Assembly (NCBI RefSeq): GCF_003234085.1
Contig: NZ_QKSD01000005.1
Span: 124,001-188,000 of the forward strand
Direction: 5' to 3'
Length of the DNA stretch: 64,000 bases
DNA from: Curtobacterium sp. MCPF17_052
GTDB lineage: Bacteria; Actinomycetota; Actinomycetes; Actinomycetales; Microbacteriaceae
The number at the start of each line of letters is the position of its first letter. The first letter of the stretch is position 1. Position numbers and translations under genes: made by a program. Below are positions 49,333-58,401 of the stretch, one piece after another. The notes under the pieces were generated by a model. It had not been told where the DNA came from and did no database searches. It saw only the letters and a list, made by a program, of their open reading frames with translations.

Positions 49333-49339
49333 TAATCTA
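49333..49339. promoter_or_regulatory. Shared -10 region for divergent crtE and idi
   Basis: TAATCT on the plus strand (49333-49338) and TAGATT on the minus strand (49334-49339) use the same seven base pairs. The distances are 10 nt to idi ATG 49349 and 6 nt to crtE ATG 49327. Confidence 0.6.
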
Positions 49340-49348
49340 TCGAGGCAG

Positions 49349-49891
49349 ATGAGCCTTTTCCCGGAAACCGTTGTCCTGTTGGCCGATGACCGTACCCCGA
49401 TCGGTACGGCGGACAAGTTCACGGTGCACACAGACCAGACGCCCCTCCACCTCGCCTTCAGCTGCCACGTGCAGAACGCGGCCGGCGATCTCCTCGTGAC
49501 CCGTCGCGCCCTCGTGAAGAAGACATGGCCCGGCGTGTGGACGAACTCGTTCTGCGGGCACCCCGGCCCGGACGAGTCCTTCGAGGACGCGATCGCCCGT
49601 CGCGCCGACCGCGAACTCGGCATGACGCTGCACAGTGTCGACCTGGTGCTGCCGGACTTCCGCTACCGCGCGGTGGACGCGTCCGGGATCGTCGAGAACG
49701 AGGTCTGCCCGGTGTTCCGCGCCCTGGCCGACGGCGACCCGCAGCCCGCTGACGACGAGGTCGCCGAGTGGGTGTGGCTGTCGGAGCAGGACCTCCGCCA
49801 GGCGGTGACCGCCGCGCCCTTCGCCTTCAGCCCGTGGCTCGGGTGGCAGCTGGCGGAGCTCCCGCTCGACGCCCTCGGCGCGGAGCGCTGA
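49349..49891 (+). CDS. idi: Isopentenyl-diphosphate delta-isomerase, type I
   Basis: This 180-residue Nudix-fold enzyme has the active-site Cys in TNSFCGHPGP, a metal-binding His in FTVHTDQTPLHLAFS, the Nudix-like helix FEDAIARRADRELGM and the catalytic Glu in IVENEVCPVF. It interconverts IPP and DMAPP and so supplies the carotenoid operon transcribed the other way. ATG at 49349 is preceded by CGAGG and a TAATCT box. Confidence 0.92.
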   Translation: MSLFPETVVLLADDRTPIGTADKFTVHTDQTPLHLAFSCHVQNAAGDLLVTRRALVKKTWPGVWTNSFCGHPGPDESFEDAIARRADRELGMTLHSVDLVLPDFRYRAVDASGIVENEVCPVFRALADGDPQPADDEVAEWVWLSEQDLRQAVTAAPFAFSPWLGWQLAELPLDALGAER

Positions 49892-49938
49892 AGCACCGCT
49901 GACCGGCGGGTCGTCGGACCCGACGCGCCCGGACGACG

Positions 49939-49980
49939 CAACGTGAGGTCCACGGCGATGCCGCCGCGGGCCTCCCGTCG
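49939..49980. repeat. 42-bp palindromic element, copy D (degenerate)
   Basis: The right arm CGGGCCTCCCGTCG (49967-49980) is well kept. The left arm CAACGTGAGGTCCA (49939-49952) has drifted. Most mismatches become G-U pairs when read from the minus strand. It lies between idi and the LacI gene. Confidence 0.6.
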
Positions 49981-50027
49981 CGTCCGTCCTCCTCACCTGC
50001 TCAGGTGGCGTGGACCGGAGAGCCGTG

Positions 50028-50062
50028 CATAATGATCTGGCTCGGGATGTGAACGTGCACAT
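50028..50062 (+). promoter_or_regulatory. lacI-family gene promoter and operator
   Basis: A CATAAT box (50028-50033) is followed by ATGTGAACGTGCACAT (50047-50062), a 16-bp near-palindrome with one mismatched pair. The same type of site precedes the sugar ABC operon at 51289-51304. A 14-bp palindrome CACCTGCTCAGGTG (49994-50007) lies further upstream. Confidence 0.65.
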
Positions 50063-50097
50063 GGGCGTGCCGCGGCCCCGGGCGGGAGAGAGCAGCA

Positions 50098-51117
50098 ATG
50101 GCGACCACGCGGGCACAACAGCCGCGGTCCCCCAGCATCCGTGACGTCGCGCGGGTCGCGGGCGTCTCGCACCAGACCGTCTCCCGGGTCCTCAACAACT
50201 CGGACGCGATCCGGGCCGAGACCCGTGACCGGGTGCTCGCGGCGATGGAGGAACTGCAGTACCGGCCGAACCGGGCCGCACGCGCACTGGTGACGAGCAA
50301 GACCCGGACCATCGGAGTCCTGACGGCGCAACGGTCGCACTACGGCCCGACCGTCACCCTGCAGGCGATCGAGGACGCCGCGGTCCTCCGCGGGTACTCG
50401 GTGACGACGGCGAACATCGCGGTGCCGACCGACGAGGCGGTCCGCGACGGACTCGGACACCTGCTGGACCAGGACGTCGAGGGGATCGTCGTCATCGCCC
50501 CGCAGCAGCGGGTGTTCGACCTCATCGAGGAGCTCGGCGTCCGCACCCCGTACGTGACGATGCGCTCGAGCGTCGGCGAGGACCCGACGGCGCTCTGGGT
50601 CGACCAGATGGAGGGCGCACGCCTGGCGACGGCCCACCTGCTCGACCTGGGCCACGAGTACGTCCGGCACATCGCGGGGCCCCAGGACTGGATCGAGGCG
50701 GATGCCCGGATGCAGGGCTTCCTCCGCGAGATGTCCGACCGGGACATGCCGGTACAGCCACCGATCCTCGGGGACTGGACGGCCGACTTCGGGTACCACG
50801 CCGGGCGGGAACTGCTGCGGTGGCGGGACTGCACGGCGGTGTTCTGCTCGAACGACGCGATGGCGCTCGGCGTGATGCACGCGGCCCGCTCGTACGGGCT
50901 CGACGTCCCCGGCGACCTCTCGGTGGTGGGCTACGACGACATCCCCGAAGCGAAGCACTTCTGGCCGCCGCTCACCACGGTGCAGGTCGACTTCGAGGAG
51001 CTCGGACGGCGCAGCGTGGACATCCTGCTGCCGAGCGGCGGTGACACGCTCCGGCCGATCGACATCGTGCCCCAGCTGGTCGTGCGCGGCTCCACGTCGG
51101 CACCGCGACGCCGCTGA
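50098..51117 (+). CDS. LacI-family regulator of the sugar ABC operon
   Basis: This 339-residue protein has the helix-turn-helix (SIRDVARVAGVSHQTVSRVLNN), a hinge (YRPNRAARALVTSKT) and a sugar-binding effector domain (FCSNDAMALGVMHAARSYGLDVPGD, VGYDDIPEA). ATG at 50098 has GGGAGAG upstream. The matching palindromes before this gene and before the ABC operon downstream suggest it represses both until a sugar binds. Confidence 0.85.
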   Translation: MATTRAQQPRSPSIRDVARVAGVSHQTVSRVLNNSDAIRAETRDRVLAAMEELQYRPNRAARALVTSKTRTIGVLTAQRSHYGPTVTLQAIEDAAVLRGYSVTTANIAVPTDEAVRDGLGHLLDQDVEGIVVIAPQQRVFDLIEELGVRTPYVTMRSSVGEDPTALWVDQMEGARLATAHLLDLGHEYVRHIAGPQDWIEADARMQGFLREMSDRDMPVQPPILGDWTADFGYHAGRELLRWRDCTAVFCSNDAMALGVMHAARSYGLDVPGDLSVVGYDDIPEAKHFWPPLTTVQVDFEELGRRSVDILLPSGGDTLRPIDIVPQLVVRGSTSAPRRR

Positions 51118-51427
51118 GCGAACCGCGGGTGGACTCCTCGTCGCGCGCCGGCCCGTCACGGCGCTGACCCCAACCCGAGGGACAGCGCTTCCGCCGTCCG
51201 CGGCAACCGACCCCTGCGTCACCGAAACGTGACCAATCCGAATTGACAGCCGCGCCGAGCGTGTGCGTAACATTGCCTCCGTTCCTCGATGTGACCGTTC
51301 ACATCAGCTGTCACACGAGGATCACCCGGACGCGACAACGAAGTCCGCACGCACCCTCGTGCCCTTCGGATGCCGCAGCTGTTCCACCGAAGGACTGCCG
51401 CATCGCAGCGGCAGAAGGAGATGCACC
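51118..51427 (+). other. 310-bp regulatory gap upstream of the sugar ABC operon
   Basis: No gene is visible. A TTGACA box (51243-51248) and TAACAT (51268-51273) are 19 nt apart. The LacI-type palindrome follows at 51289-51304. A leader of about 150 nt then runs to the GTG at 51428, ending with the strong ribosome site AAGGAG. Confidence 0.7.
51289..51304. promoter_or_regulatory. LacI-type operator before the sugar ABC operon
   Basis: The sequence ATGTGACCGTTCACAT is a 16-bp palindrome with a single mismatched pair. It is nearly the same as the site upstream of the regulator gene and lies about 15 nt downstream of the presumed -10 box. Confidence 0.7.
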
Positions 51428-53031
<1,604 letters not shown>

Positions 53032-53035
<4 letters not shown>

Positions 53036-54324
53036 ACAACCTGAAACTGCTCTTCGGCAAGGGCAACAGCATCGGCCAGTACGGCATGGTCATCGCGCTC
53101 ATCGCGCTGCTGATCTTCTTCTCGATCACGACACAGGGCCTGATCCTCGAGCCCACCAACGTGATCAACCTGTTCCTGCAGTACTCCTACATCCTGATCC
53201 TGGCGCTCGGCATGGTCATGGTCATCATCGCCGGCCACATCGACCTGTCGGTCGGTTCGGTCGCGGCGGTCGTCGGCATCATCGTGGCGCAGTCCATGGC
53301 GGTCTGGCACTTCCCGGTGTGGACCGCGATCATCCTCGGCCTGGCCGTCGGAGCGCTCATCGGTGCCTGGCAGGGCTTCTGGGTCGCGTTCGTCCGTGTC
53401 CCGGCGTTCATCGTGACCCTGGCCGGCCAGCTCATCTTCCGCGGCGTCAACCAGATCATCGGCAACTCCACCTCGGTCCCCGTCCCGGATGCCTACACGC
53501 CGATCGGCGCCGGCTTCCTCGGTGACTTCGGTCCGGACTTCGGCTACAGCAACGGCACCCTGCTCATCGGGCTCGTCACCATCGCCGCGCTCATCATCAT
53601 CGAGGCCCGCGGCCGTGCCCGTCGTCGCAAGATGCAGGCAGAGGTCCCGCCGCTGTGGGTCTCCGTCGTCCGCACCGGCATCCTCGTCGCGGTCACGCTC
53701 GTCGCCACGTACCTGTTCGGCGCCGGCCCGGTCGGTACCTCGGTCCCGATCGTCGCGATCATCCTCGGTGTCCTGACGATCATCTACGGCTTCGTCACGA
53801 AGAACACGATCTTCGGCCGCCAGGTCTACGCGGTCGGTGGCAACTCCAGCGCCGCCGTCCTGTCCGGTGTCTCCGCGAAGAAGGTCAACTTCTTCGTCAT
53901 GATGAACATGTCCGTCCTGGCCGCTGTCGCCGGCATGGTGTTCGTCGCCTACTCCGGTGCCTCCGGCCCGGCTGACGGCACCGGCTGGGAGCTCGACGCG
54001 ATCGCCGCCGTGTTCGTCGGTGGCGCCGCGGTCGCCGGTGGTGTCGGTACGATCTCCGGCTCGATCATCGGTGGTCTCGTGATGGCCCTGCTGTCGAACG
54101 GCCTGCAGCTGATGGGCCTGGAGTCCAACAAGGTGCAGATCATCCGCGGTCTGGTCCTGCTGGTCGCCGTCGCCTTCGACGTCTACTCGAAGTCGCAGGG
54201 GCGTCCGTCGCTGATCGGCGGCATGATGCGGCAGTTCCAGCGCAAGGACACCGAGCAGAACACCGTGGCCGCCCAGCAGCCGCGCTCGATCGAGGACCAG
54301 CCCGAGAAGGTCACCCTCCCCTAG
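53032..54324 (+). CDS. gguB: Sugar ABC transporter permease, GguB/XylH type
   Basis: This 430-residue permease has about ten to twelve membrane helices and the BPD_transp_2 pattern ([56 protein letters not shown]). Its length, longer than RbsC, fits the XylH/GguB subgroup. It forms the channel for the GguA-like ATPase and the binding protein that follows. Confidence 0.9.
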
Positions 54325-54334
54325 CTCGGGTACT

Positions 54335-54362
54335 CGCGGCGGTCGGGTGACCGGCCGCCGCG
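54335..54362 (+). promoter_or_regulatory. Intercistronic hairpin before the binding-protein gene
   Basis: CGCGGC... and ...CCGCCGCG with an inner GGTC/GACC pair form a stable hairpin between the permease stop and the binding-protein start. Such a structure commonly protects or partly terminates mRNA so that the binding protein is made in excess. The role here is inferred. Confidence 0.5.
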
Positions 54363-54433
54363 TGACCCGGTACGACCCATCCACACACAGCGGGGCCCCG
54401 GTCCCAACTCCTCAACGAAGAGAAAGCAATCAC

Positions 54434-55552
54434 ATGCGCAAGAAGATCGTCGCCGGCGTCAGCCTGGCGCTCATCGCAGGCCTCGCCCTCAGCGGCTGCT
54501 CGTCCCGTGGCAACTCGGGCGACTCCGGCTCGGGTTCGGGCTCCGGCTCCAGCTCGACCATCAAGAAGGGCGACCTCATCGGTGTCGCCCTCCCCGCCAA
54601 GACCTCGCAGAACTGGGTCCTCGCGGGCGCCGCGTTCAAGAAGTCGATCGAGAAGGCCGGCTTCAAGGCCGACATCCAGTACGCCAACGCCGGCAGCCCG
54701 GTCCCGGACCAGCAGTCGCAGATCTCCGGCATGATCACCAAGGGTGCGAAGGCCGTCATCATCGGCGCGGCCGACGGTTCGCAGCTGACCTCGCAGGTCA
54801 AGTCGGCGAAGTCCTCGGGCGCCGTCGTCATCGCCTGGGACCGCAACATCCTGAACACCGAGAACGTCGACTACTACGTCGCGTTCAACAACTTCAAGGT
54901 CGGCCAGCTCCAGGCACAGGCGCTCCTCAAGGGTCTCGAGGAGAAGAAGGGCGACAAGCCGTACAACGTGGAGCTCTTCGCCGGTTCCGCTGACGACGCC
55001 AACGCCACCGTGTTCTTCAACGGTGCCATGGACGTCCTCCAGCCGAAGATCGACGACGGCACGCTCAAGGTCACCTCGGGTCAGACCACCTTCCAGAAGG
55101 TGCAGACCAAGGGCTGGCTCGCGCAGAACGCCCAGTCGCGCATGACCGACCTGATCTCGCAGTACTACACGGGTGACACCGAGCTCGACGGCGTCCTGTC
55201 GCCGAACGACACGCTCGCCCGTGCGATCCTCACCGCGACAAAGGCCGCCGGCAAGGAGAACCCCGTCGTCACCGGTCAGGACTCCGAGACCGCGTCGATC
55301 CCGCTCATCATGCAGGGCACGCAGTACTCGACGATCTACAAGAACACCACCGACGAGGCCCAGGCCGCCGTCGACCTGGTGTCCGACCTGGCCGCCGGCA
55401 AGAAGCCGGAGACCGTGAAGGACAAGAACAACGACAACGGCAAGAAGATCGTCCCGACCGTCGAGCTGACCCCGGTCCTCGTCACCAAGGACAACGCGGT
55501 CGAGGCGTACTCGAACGACGACACGCTCGAGGCACTCGCCAAGAAGGGCTGA
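54434..55552 (+). CDS. chvE: Sugar-binding lipoprotein, ChvE/XylF type
   Basis: This 372-residue protein has a lipoprotein signal (AGLALSGC), a Gly/Ser linker and a periplasmic-binding-protein fold of the ribose class (VALPAKTSQNWVLAGAAF, AVIIGAADGSQLTSQ, VLSPNDTLARAILTA). ChvE-type proteins bind aldoses such as xylose, arabinose, glucose or galactose. Relatives in plant-associated bacteria sense plant sugars. It is the last gene of the ABC operon, after a hairpin. Codon use is strongly biased, as expected for a highly expressed gene. Confidence 0.88.
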   Translation: MRKKIVAGVSLALIAGLALSGCSSRGNSGDSGSGSGSGSSSTIKKGDLIGVALPAKTSQNWVLAGAAFKKSIEKAGFKADIQYANAGSPVPDQQSQISGMITKGAKAVIIGAADGSQLTSQVKSAKSSGAVVIAWDRNILNTENVDYYVAFNNFKVGQLQAQALLKGLEEKKGDKPYNVELFAGSADDANATVFFNGAMDVLQPKIDDGTLKVTSGQTTFQKVQTKGWLAQNAQSRMTDLISQYYTGDTELDGVLSPNDTLARAILTATKAAGKENPVVTGQDSETASIPLIMQGTQYSTIYKNTTDEAQAAVDLVSDLAAGKKPETVKDKNNDNGKKIVPTVELTPVLVTKDNAVEAYSNDDTLEALAKKG

Positions 55553-55570
55553 GTCTCCCCGTCCCGTGCA

Positions 55571-55605
55571 GGAGGGCACCGTCGCGTCAGCGACGGGGCC
55601 CTTCC
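55571..55605 (+). terminator. Terminator after the sugar ABC operon
   Basis: GGAGGGCACCGTCGC pairs with GCGACGGGGCCCTTCC, with small mismatches and a 4-nt loop, about 18 nt after the binding-protein stop. Confidence 0.7.
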
Positions 55606-55636
55606 GTCGTCCCCGGCGAGCTCCCCGTGTGGTGCC

Positions 55637-55671
55637 CCGGCCTGGAGGCCCGCCCCGCGCCTCCAGGCCGG
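55637..55671. repeat. Short-spacer relative of the palindromic element, also hairpin
   Basis: A perfect 13-bp stem CCGGCCTGGAGGC (55637-55649) with 55659-55671 has a 9-nt loop. The arm GGCCTGGAGGCCCG is shared exactly with the insertion in the ABC-F gene. It lies between convergent genes and could act as a second terminator. Confidence 0.7.
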
Positions 55672-55715
55672 TCGCCGCCGCCGTGTGGCCGGCCTCGCCG
55701 CGTGGCCGGCCTCGC

Positions 55716-56546
55716 CTACCCGGCGTAGCGGGGGTCGCTGGCCGGGTCGTACGGTGCTCCCGCAGCGGGCGTGTACGGCTCCGCGTCCGGGTGCTCGTTC
55801 TGCCACATCGCGTCGACGTCGAGGAGTTCGGACGCTCCGCACCGGCTGTCGGCCTGGAGGGCCTCGGTCGGGATCCCACTCACGATCACGACGGGCTGCA
55901 GAGGGCCCAGGTCGACGGGGTGCCCGGATGCCCGCATGCACCCTACGTACCGGTCCCAGGCCGCAACGTACTCGAAACGGGTGACGACACCGTCTTCGAG
56001 GGCGGCTTGCTGCTCGGGCGACGGCCCCGGGATCGGGTCGGGGCGCGCCCACGACGCCCAGACAGTCATCGGCCCGTCGTGCTCGACCCGCACGGTCGGC
56101 CGACCTGCTGTGTCCGCGCCGACCGGCAGCGTGACCGAGGCGCCGCAGTCCGCGGTGGTCGGGTCGACACCGCCGTCCCCCGTGCCGATGGTGACGGTCG
56201 CGGTGCCGGGCGGGGCGCACTGCAGCCCGACGGCGACGTCACGCGCTCCGGAGGGCCGCCCCGGCAGCGTCAGCGTCGTCGAGCCGTCGGTGACCCGCAC
56301 GACCGGCGATCCGAGCAGGGTCACGTCCCCGGCGGCACCGGTCGCCACCAGGGCGGACGCGTCCTCCGGCGTGAGCGACTGCTGTAACAGCCCGGTGCCG
56401 ACGAGGGCCCCGGCGGTCAGGGACCCGGCGACGACGAACGCGCCGACGCCGATGGTCGGGACGAGCCAGCGCCGCCGTCGCACGGACCGGTCGACGCGGT
56501 CGACGAGCAGGGCACGGAGGGCGCGGTCGCGGGTCGTCTCGGTCAT
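55716..56546 (-). CDS. Single-pass membrane protein partner of the ECF sigma factor
   Basis: This 276-residue protein has a short cytoplasmic N-terminus (about 25 residues, rich in Arg), one membrane segment (WLVPTIGVGAFVVAGSLTAGAL-like, residues 27-50) and an outer domain with several Cys (LQCAPPG, TADCGAS, YVGCMRASG, SRCGAS) that could form disulfides. ATGA overlaps the sigma factor gene by 4 nt, so an anti-sigma or sensor role is the natural inference. No zinc-type anti-sigma motif is seen. Confidence 0.65.
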   Translation of the reverse strand: MTETTRDRALRALLVDRVDRSVRRRRWLVPTIGVGAFVVAGSLTAGALVGTGLLQQSLTPEDASALVATGAAGDVTLLGSPVVRVTDGSTTLTLPGRPSGARDVAVGLQCAPPGTATVTIGTGDGGVDPTTADCGASVTLPVGADTAGRPTVRVEHDGPMTVWASWARPDPIPGPSPEQQAALEDGVVTRFEYVAAWDRYVGCMRASGHPVDLGPLQPVVIVSGIPTEALQADSRCGASELLDVDAMWQNEHPDAEPYTPAAGAPYDPASDPRYAG

Positions 56547-57145
56547 CGTGCTCCTCCGGTGGTGGACGGTGCGGTCGTGGTCGGTGCGGTCGGCGGAGCG
56601 GCCGGCACTGCTGTCTGCTCGGCGAACTGCGCACCGAGGCGCTTCCGGGCTCGGGAGAGACGGGACTTCACGGTCCCGATCGGCACGCCGAGCACCTCGG
56701 CTGCCTCGGCCTCACGGTGCCCGGCGATGACACAGAGCGCGAGGACCTGCTGGTCGGCCGCCGAGAGCGTCCGGAACGCGGCGACCGCGGCACCGTCGTC
56801 GTGCCGGTCGGCGGGGTCGGGAGCGTGATCGGCGGGCGGCAGCGTCGCGAGCAATCGCCGGTACCGCATCGTCGCGCGGGTGGCGTTGCGCGCGACGTTC
56901 GTTGCGGTGACGAGCAGCCACGGCAGCAGGTCGCCGTCGACGAGCCGAGCGCTCCGCCGTCGTCGCCACGCCTCGAGGAACACGACCGCGACGATGTCGT
57001 CGACGTCCACCTCGGGCGGCACCAGCCGGAGGGCGTGCCGGTGCACGCGGTCACGGTGGCGGTCGAAGACGCGGCCGTAGGCCTCGCCGTCACCGCGGCC
57101 CGCTGCCGCCCAGTCCTCGGCGTCGTCGCCGCTTCCGGTTCTCAT
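56543..57145 (-). CDS. ECF-type RNA polymerase sigma factor
   Basis: This 200-residue protein has a sigma region 2 (FDRHRDRVHRHALRLV, VDVDDIVAVVFLEAWRRR, LLPWLLVTATNVARNATR) and a region 4 helix-turn-helix (LSAADQQVLALCVIAGH, AAEVLGVPIGTVKSRLSRARKRLG). A Pro/Thr-rich tail follows. ATG at 57145 is used; an earlier start would add 12 unrelated residues. It is co-transcribed with the membrane protein, which probably controls it. Confidence 0.85.
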   Translation of the reverse strand: MRTGSGDDAEDWAAAGRGDGEAYGRVFDRHRDRVHRHALRLVPPEVDVDDIVAVVFLEAWRRRRSARLVDGDLLPWLLVTATNVARNATRATMRYRRLLATLPPADHAPDPADRHDDGAAVAAFRTLSAADQQVLALCVIAGHREAEAAEVLGVPIGTVKSRLSRARKRLGAQFAEQTAVPAAPPTAPTTTAPSTTGGAR

Positions 57146-57209
57146 GTCCTGGAGTGTCCGGCAGCACCCGGATGGTTCCACCCGACCACCCGATCCTCAC
57201 CGCCGACCG

Positions 57210-58370
57210 TCACCAGGCCGGGATGCTCCGGACGTCGGCCGTCCGCAGGGCGGCGAGGTCCGGGAACCCGTTGACCGCCATGAGCAGGTCCGCCTCGGCC
57301 AGGACCGAGCGCACGACGTGCTCGACGCCGTCGGTCCCGCCGAGGGTGAGCCCGTGCACGTACGGACGCCCGAGCCCGACGGCCGTCGCTCCCAGGGCGA
57401 GTGCCGTCACCACGTCGGTACCGGACCGGACGCCCGAGTCGAACAACACCGGAGCATCGTCACCGACGGCGTCGACCACCTCGGGCAGGAGGTCGATCGC
57501 CGGCACCCCGTTCGCCTGACGTCCGCCGTGGTTCGACACGTACACGCCGTCGACCCCGGCGTCGACCGCCCGCCGAGCGTCGTCGGCGGCGCAGATGCCC
57601 TTGAGGACGAGGGGCAGGTCGGTGAGACCGCGCAGCCAGGCGAGGTCTTCCCACCGCAGCGGGTTGCCGAAGACCCGGGTCCAGTGCTCGATGACCGACC
57701 GCGGGTCCGTGGGGACGGGGACGCCGGCGAGGAAGGCCGGGTCACTGAGGTAGTTGGCGAGCGCTGCGCCCCGCAGCTGCGGGAAGTTCGCGGTCTGGAG
57801 GTCGCGGGGGCGCCAGCCCGTGACCCAGGTGTCGAGCGTCACCACGACGGCGGCGTAGCCCGCGTCCTCGGCCCGCCGCACCAGGCTCGCCGCGAGGTCG
57901 CGGTCGGTGGGTGTGTAGAGCTGGAACATGCCCGGGGTGTCGCCCTGGGCCTCCCGGACGGCTTCGAGCGGGTCCTCCGACAGGGTCGACGCGACCATCG
58001 GCACGCCGGTGCGGGCGGAAGCGCGGGCCGTCGCGAGGTCGCCGTGGCCGTCCTGCGCCGCGACGCCCAGCACACCCACGGGAGCGAGGAAGAGCGGCGA
58101 GGGCAGGTGCATCCCGAACAGGTCGACCGAGAGGTCCCGGTCCGACGCGCCCACGAGCATGCGCGGCACGATGCCGCGGCGCTCGAACGCGGCGACGTTG
58201 GCGCGCTGCGTGCGTTCGTCGCCCGCACCGCCGGCGACGTAGGTCCACACCGACGGTGCCATCGCTGCCGCCGCGGCGGCCGCGAGGTCCGCGGCCGCGA
58301 CCGGGAACCGGGGCACGACGTTCTGCAGGCCGCGGAGGTGGATCTCGTTCTGGTAATCGCCGAAGGTCAC
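57210..58370 (-). CDS. FMN-dependent alpha-hydroxy-acid oxidase/dehydrogenase (lactate oxidase family)
   Basis: This 386-residue TIM-barrel flavoprotein has the family motifs. These are YVAGGAGDERTQRANVAAFER at the N-terminus, LFLAPVGVLGVAAQDG, the FMN-binding LVLKGIC with its Lys, the active-site SNHGGRQ with catalytic His and Arg, and LFDSGVRSGTDVVTALALGA. It oxidises a 2-hydroxy acid, most often L-lactate. An oxygen-using (monooxygenase/oxidase) or quinone-using type cannot be told apart here. GTG at 58370 has CATGAT 6 nt before it, so the start may be leaderless. Confidence 0.88.
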   Translation of the reverse strand: MTFGDYQNEIHLRGLQNVVPRFPVAAADLAAAAAAAMAPSVWTYVAGGAGDERTQRANVAAFERRGIVPRMLVGASDRDLSVDLFGMHLPSPLFLAPVGVLGVAAQDGHGDLATARASARTGVPMVASTLSEDPLEAVREAQGDTPGMFQLYTPTDRDLAASLVRRAEDAGYAAVVVTLDTWVTGWRPRDLQTANFPQLRGAALANYLSDPAFLAGVPVPTDPRSVIEHWTRVFGNPLRWEDLAWLRGLTDLPLVLKGICAADDARRAVDAGVDGVYVSNHGGRQANGVPAIDLLPEVVDAVGDDAPVLFDSGVRSGTDVVTALALGATAVGLGRPYVHGLTLGGTDGVEHVVRSVLAEADLLMAVNGFPDLAALRTADVRSIPAW

Positions 58371-58401
58371 GCGACCATCATGCTCCGCCCGGGACCCCGC
58401 C

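Noticed and set aside
54311..55879. A 522-codon antisense frame opposite the sugar-binding protein
   Set aside because: It is Val/Leu/Arg/Asp-rich without domain features, and lies opposite a clear lipoprotein with strong codon bias.
57949..57962. GGCCTCCCGGACGG in the hydroxy-acid oxidase gene as a further element arm
   Set aside because: It lies in a conserved coding segment (AVREAQGD) explained by the protein family, with no partner arm at the expected distance.
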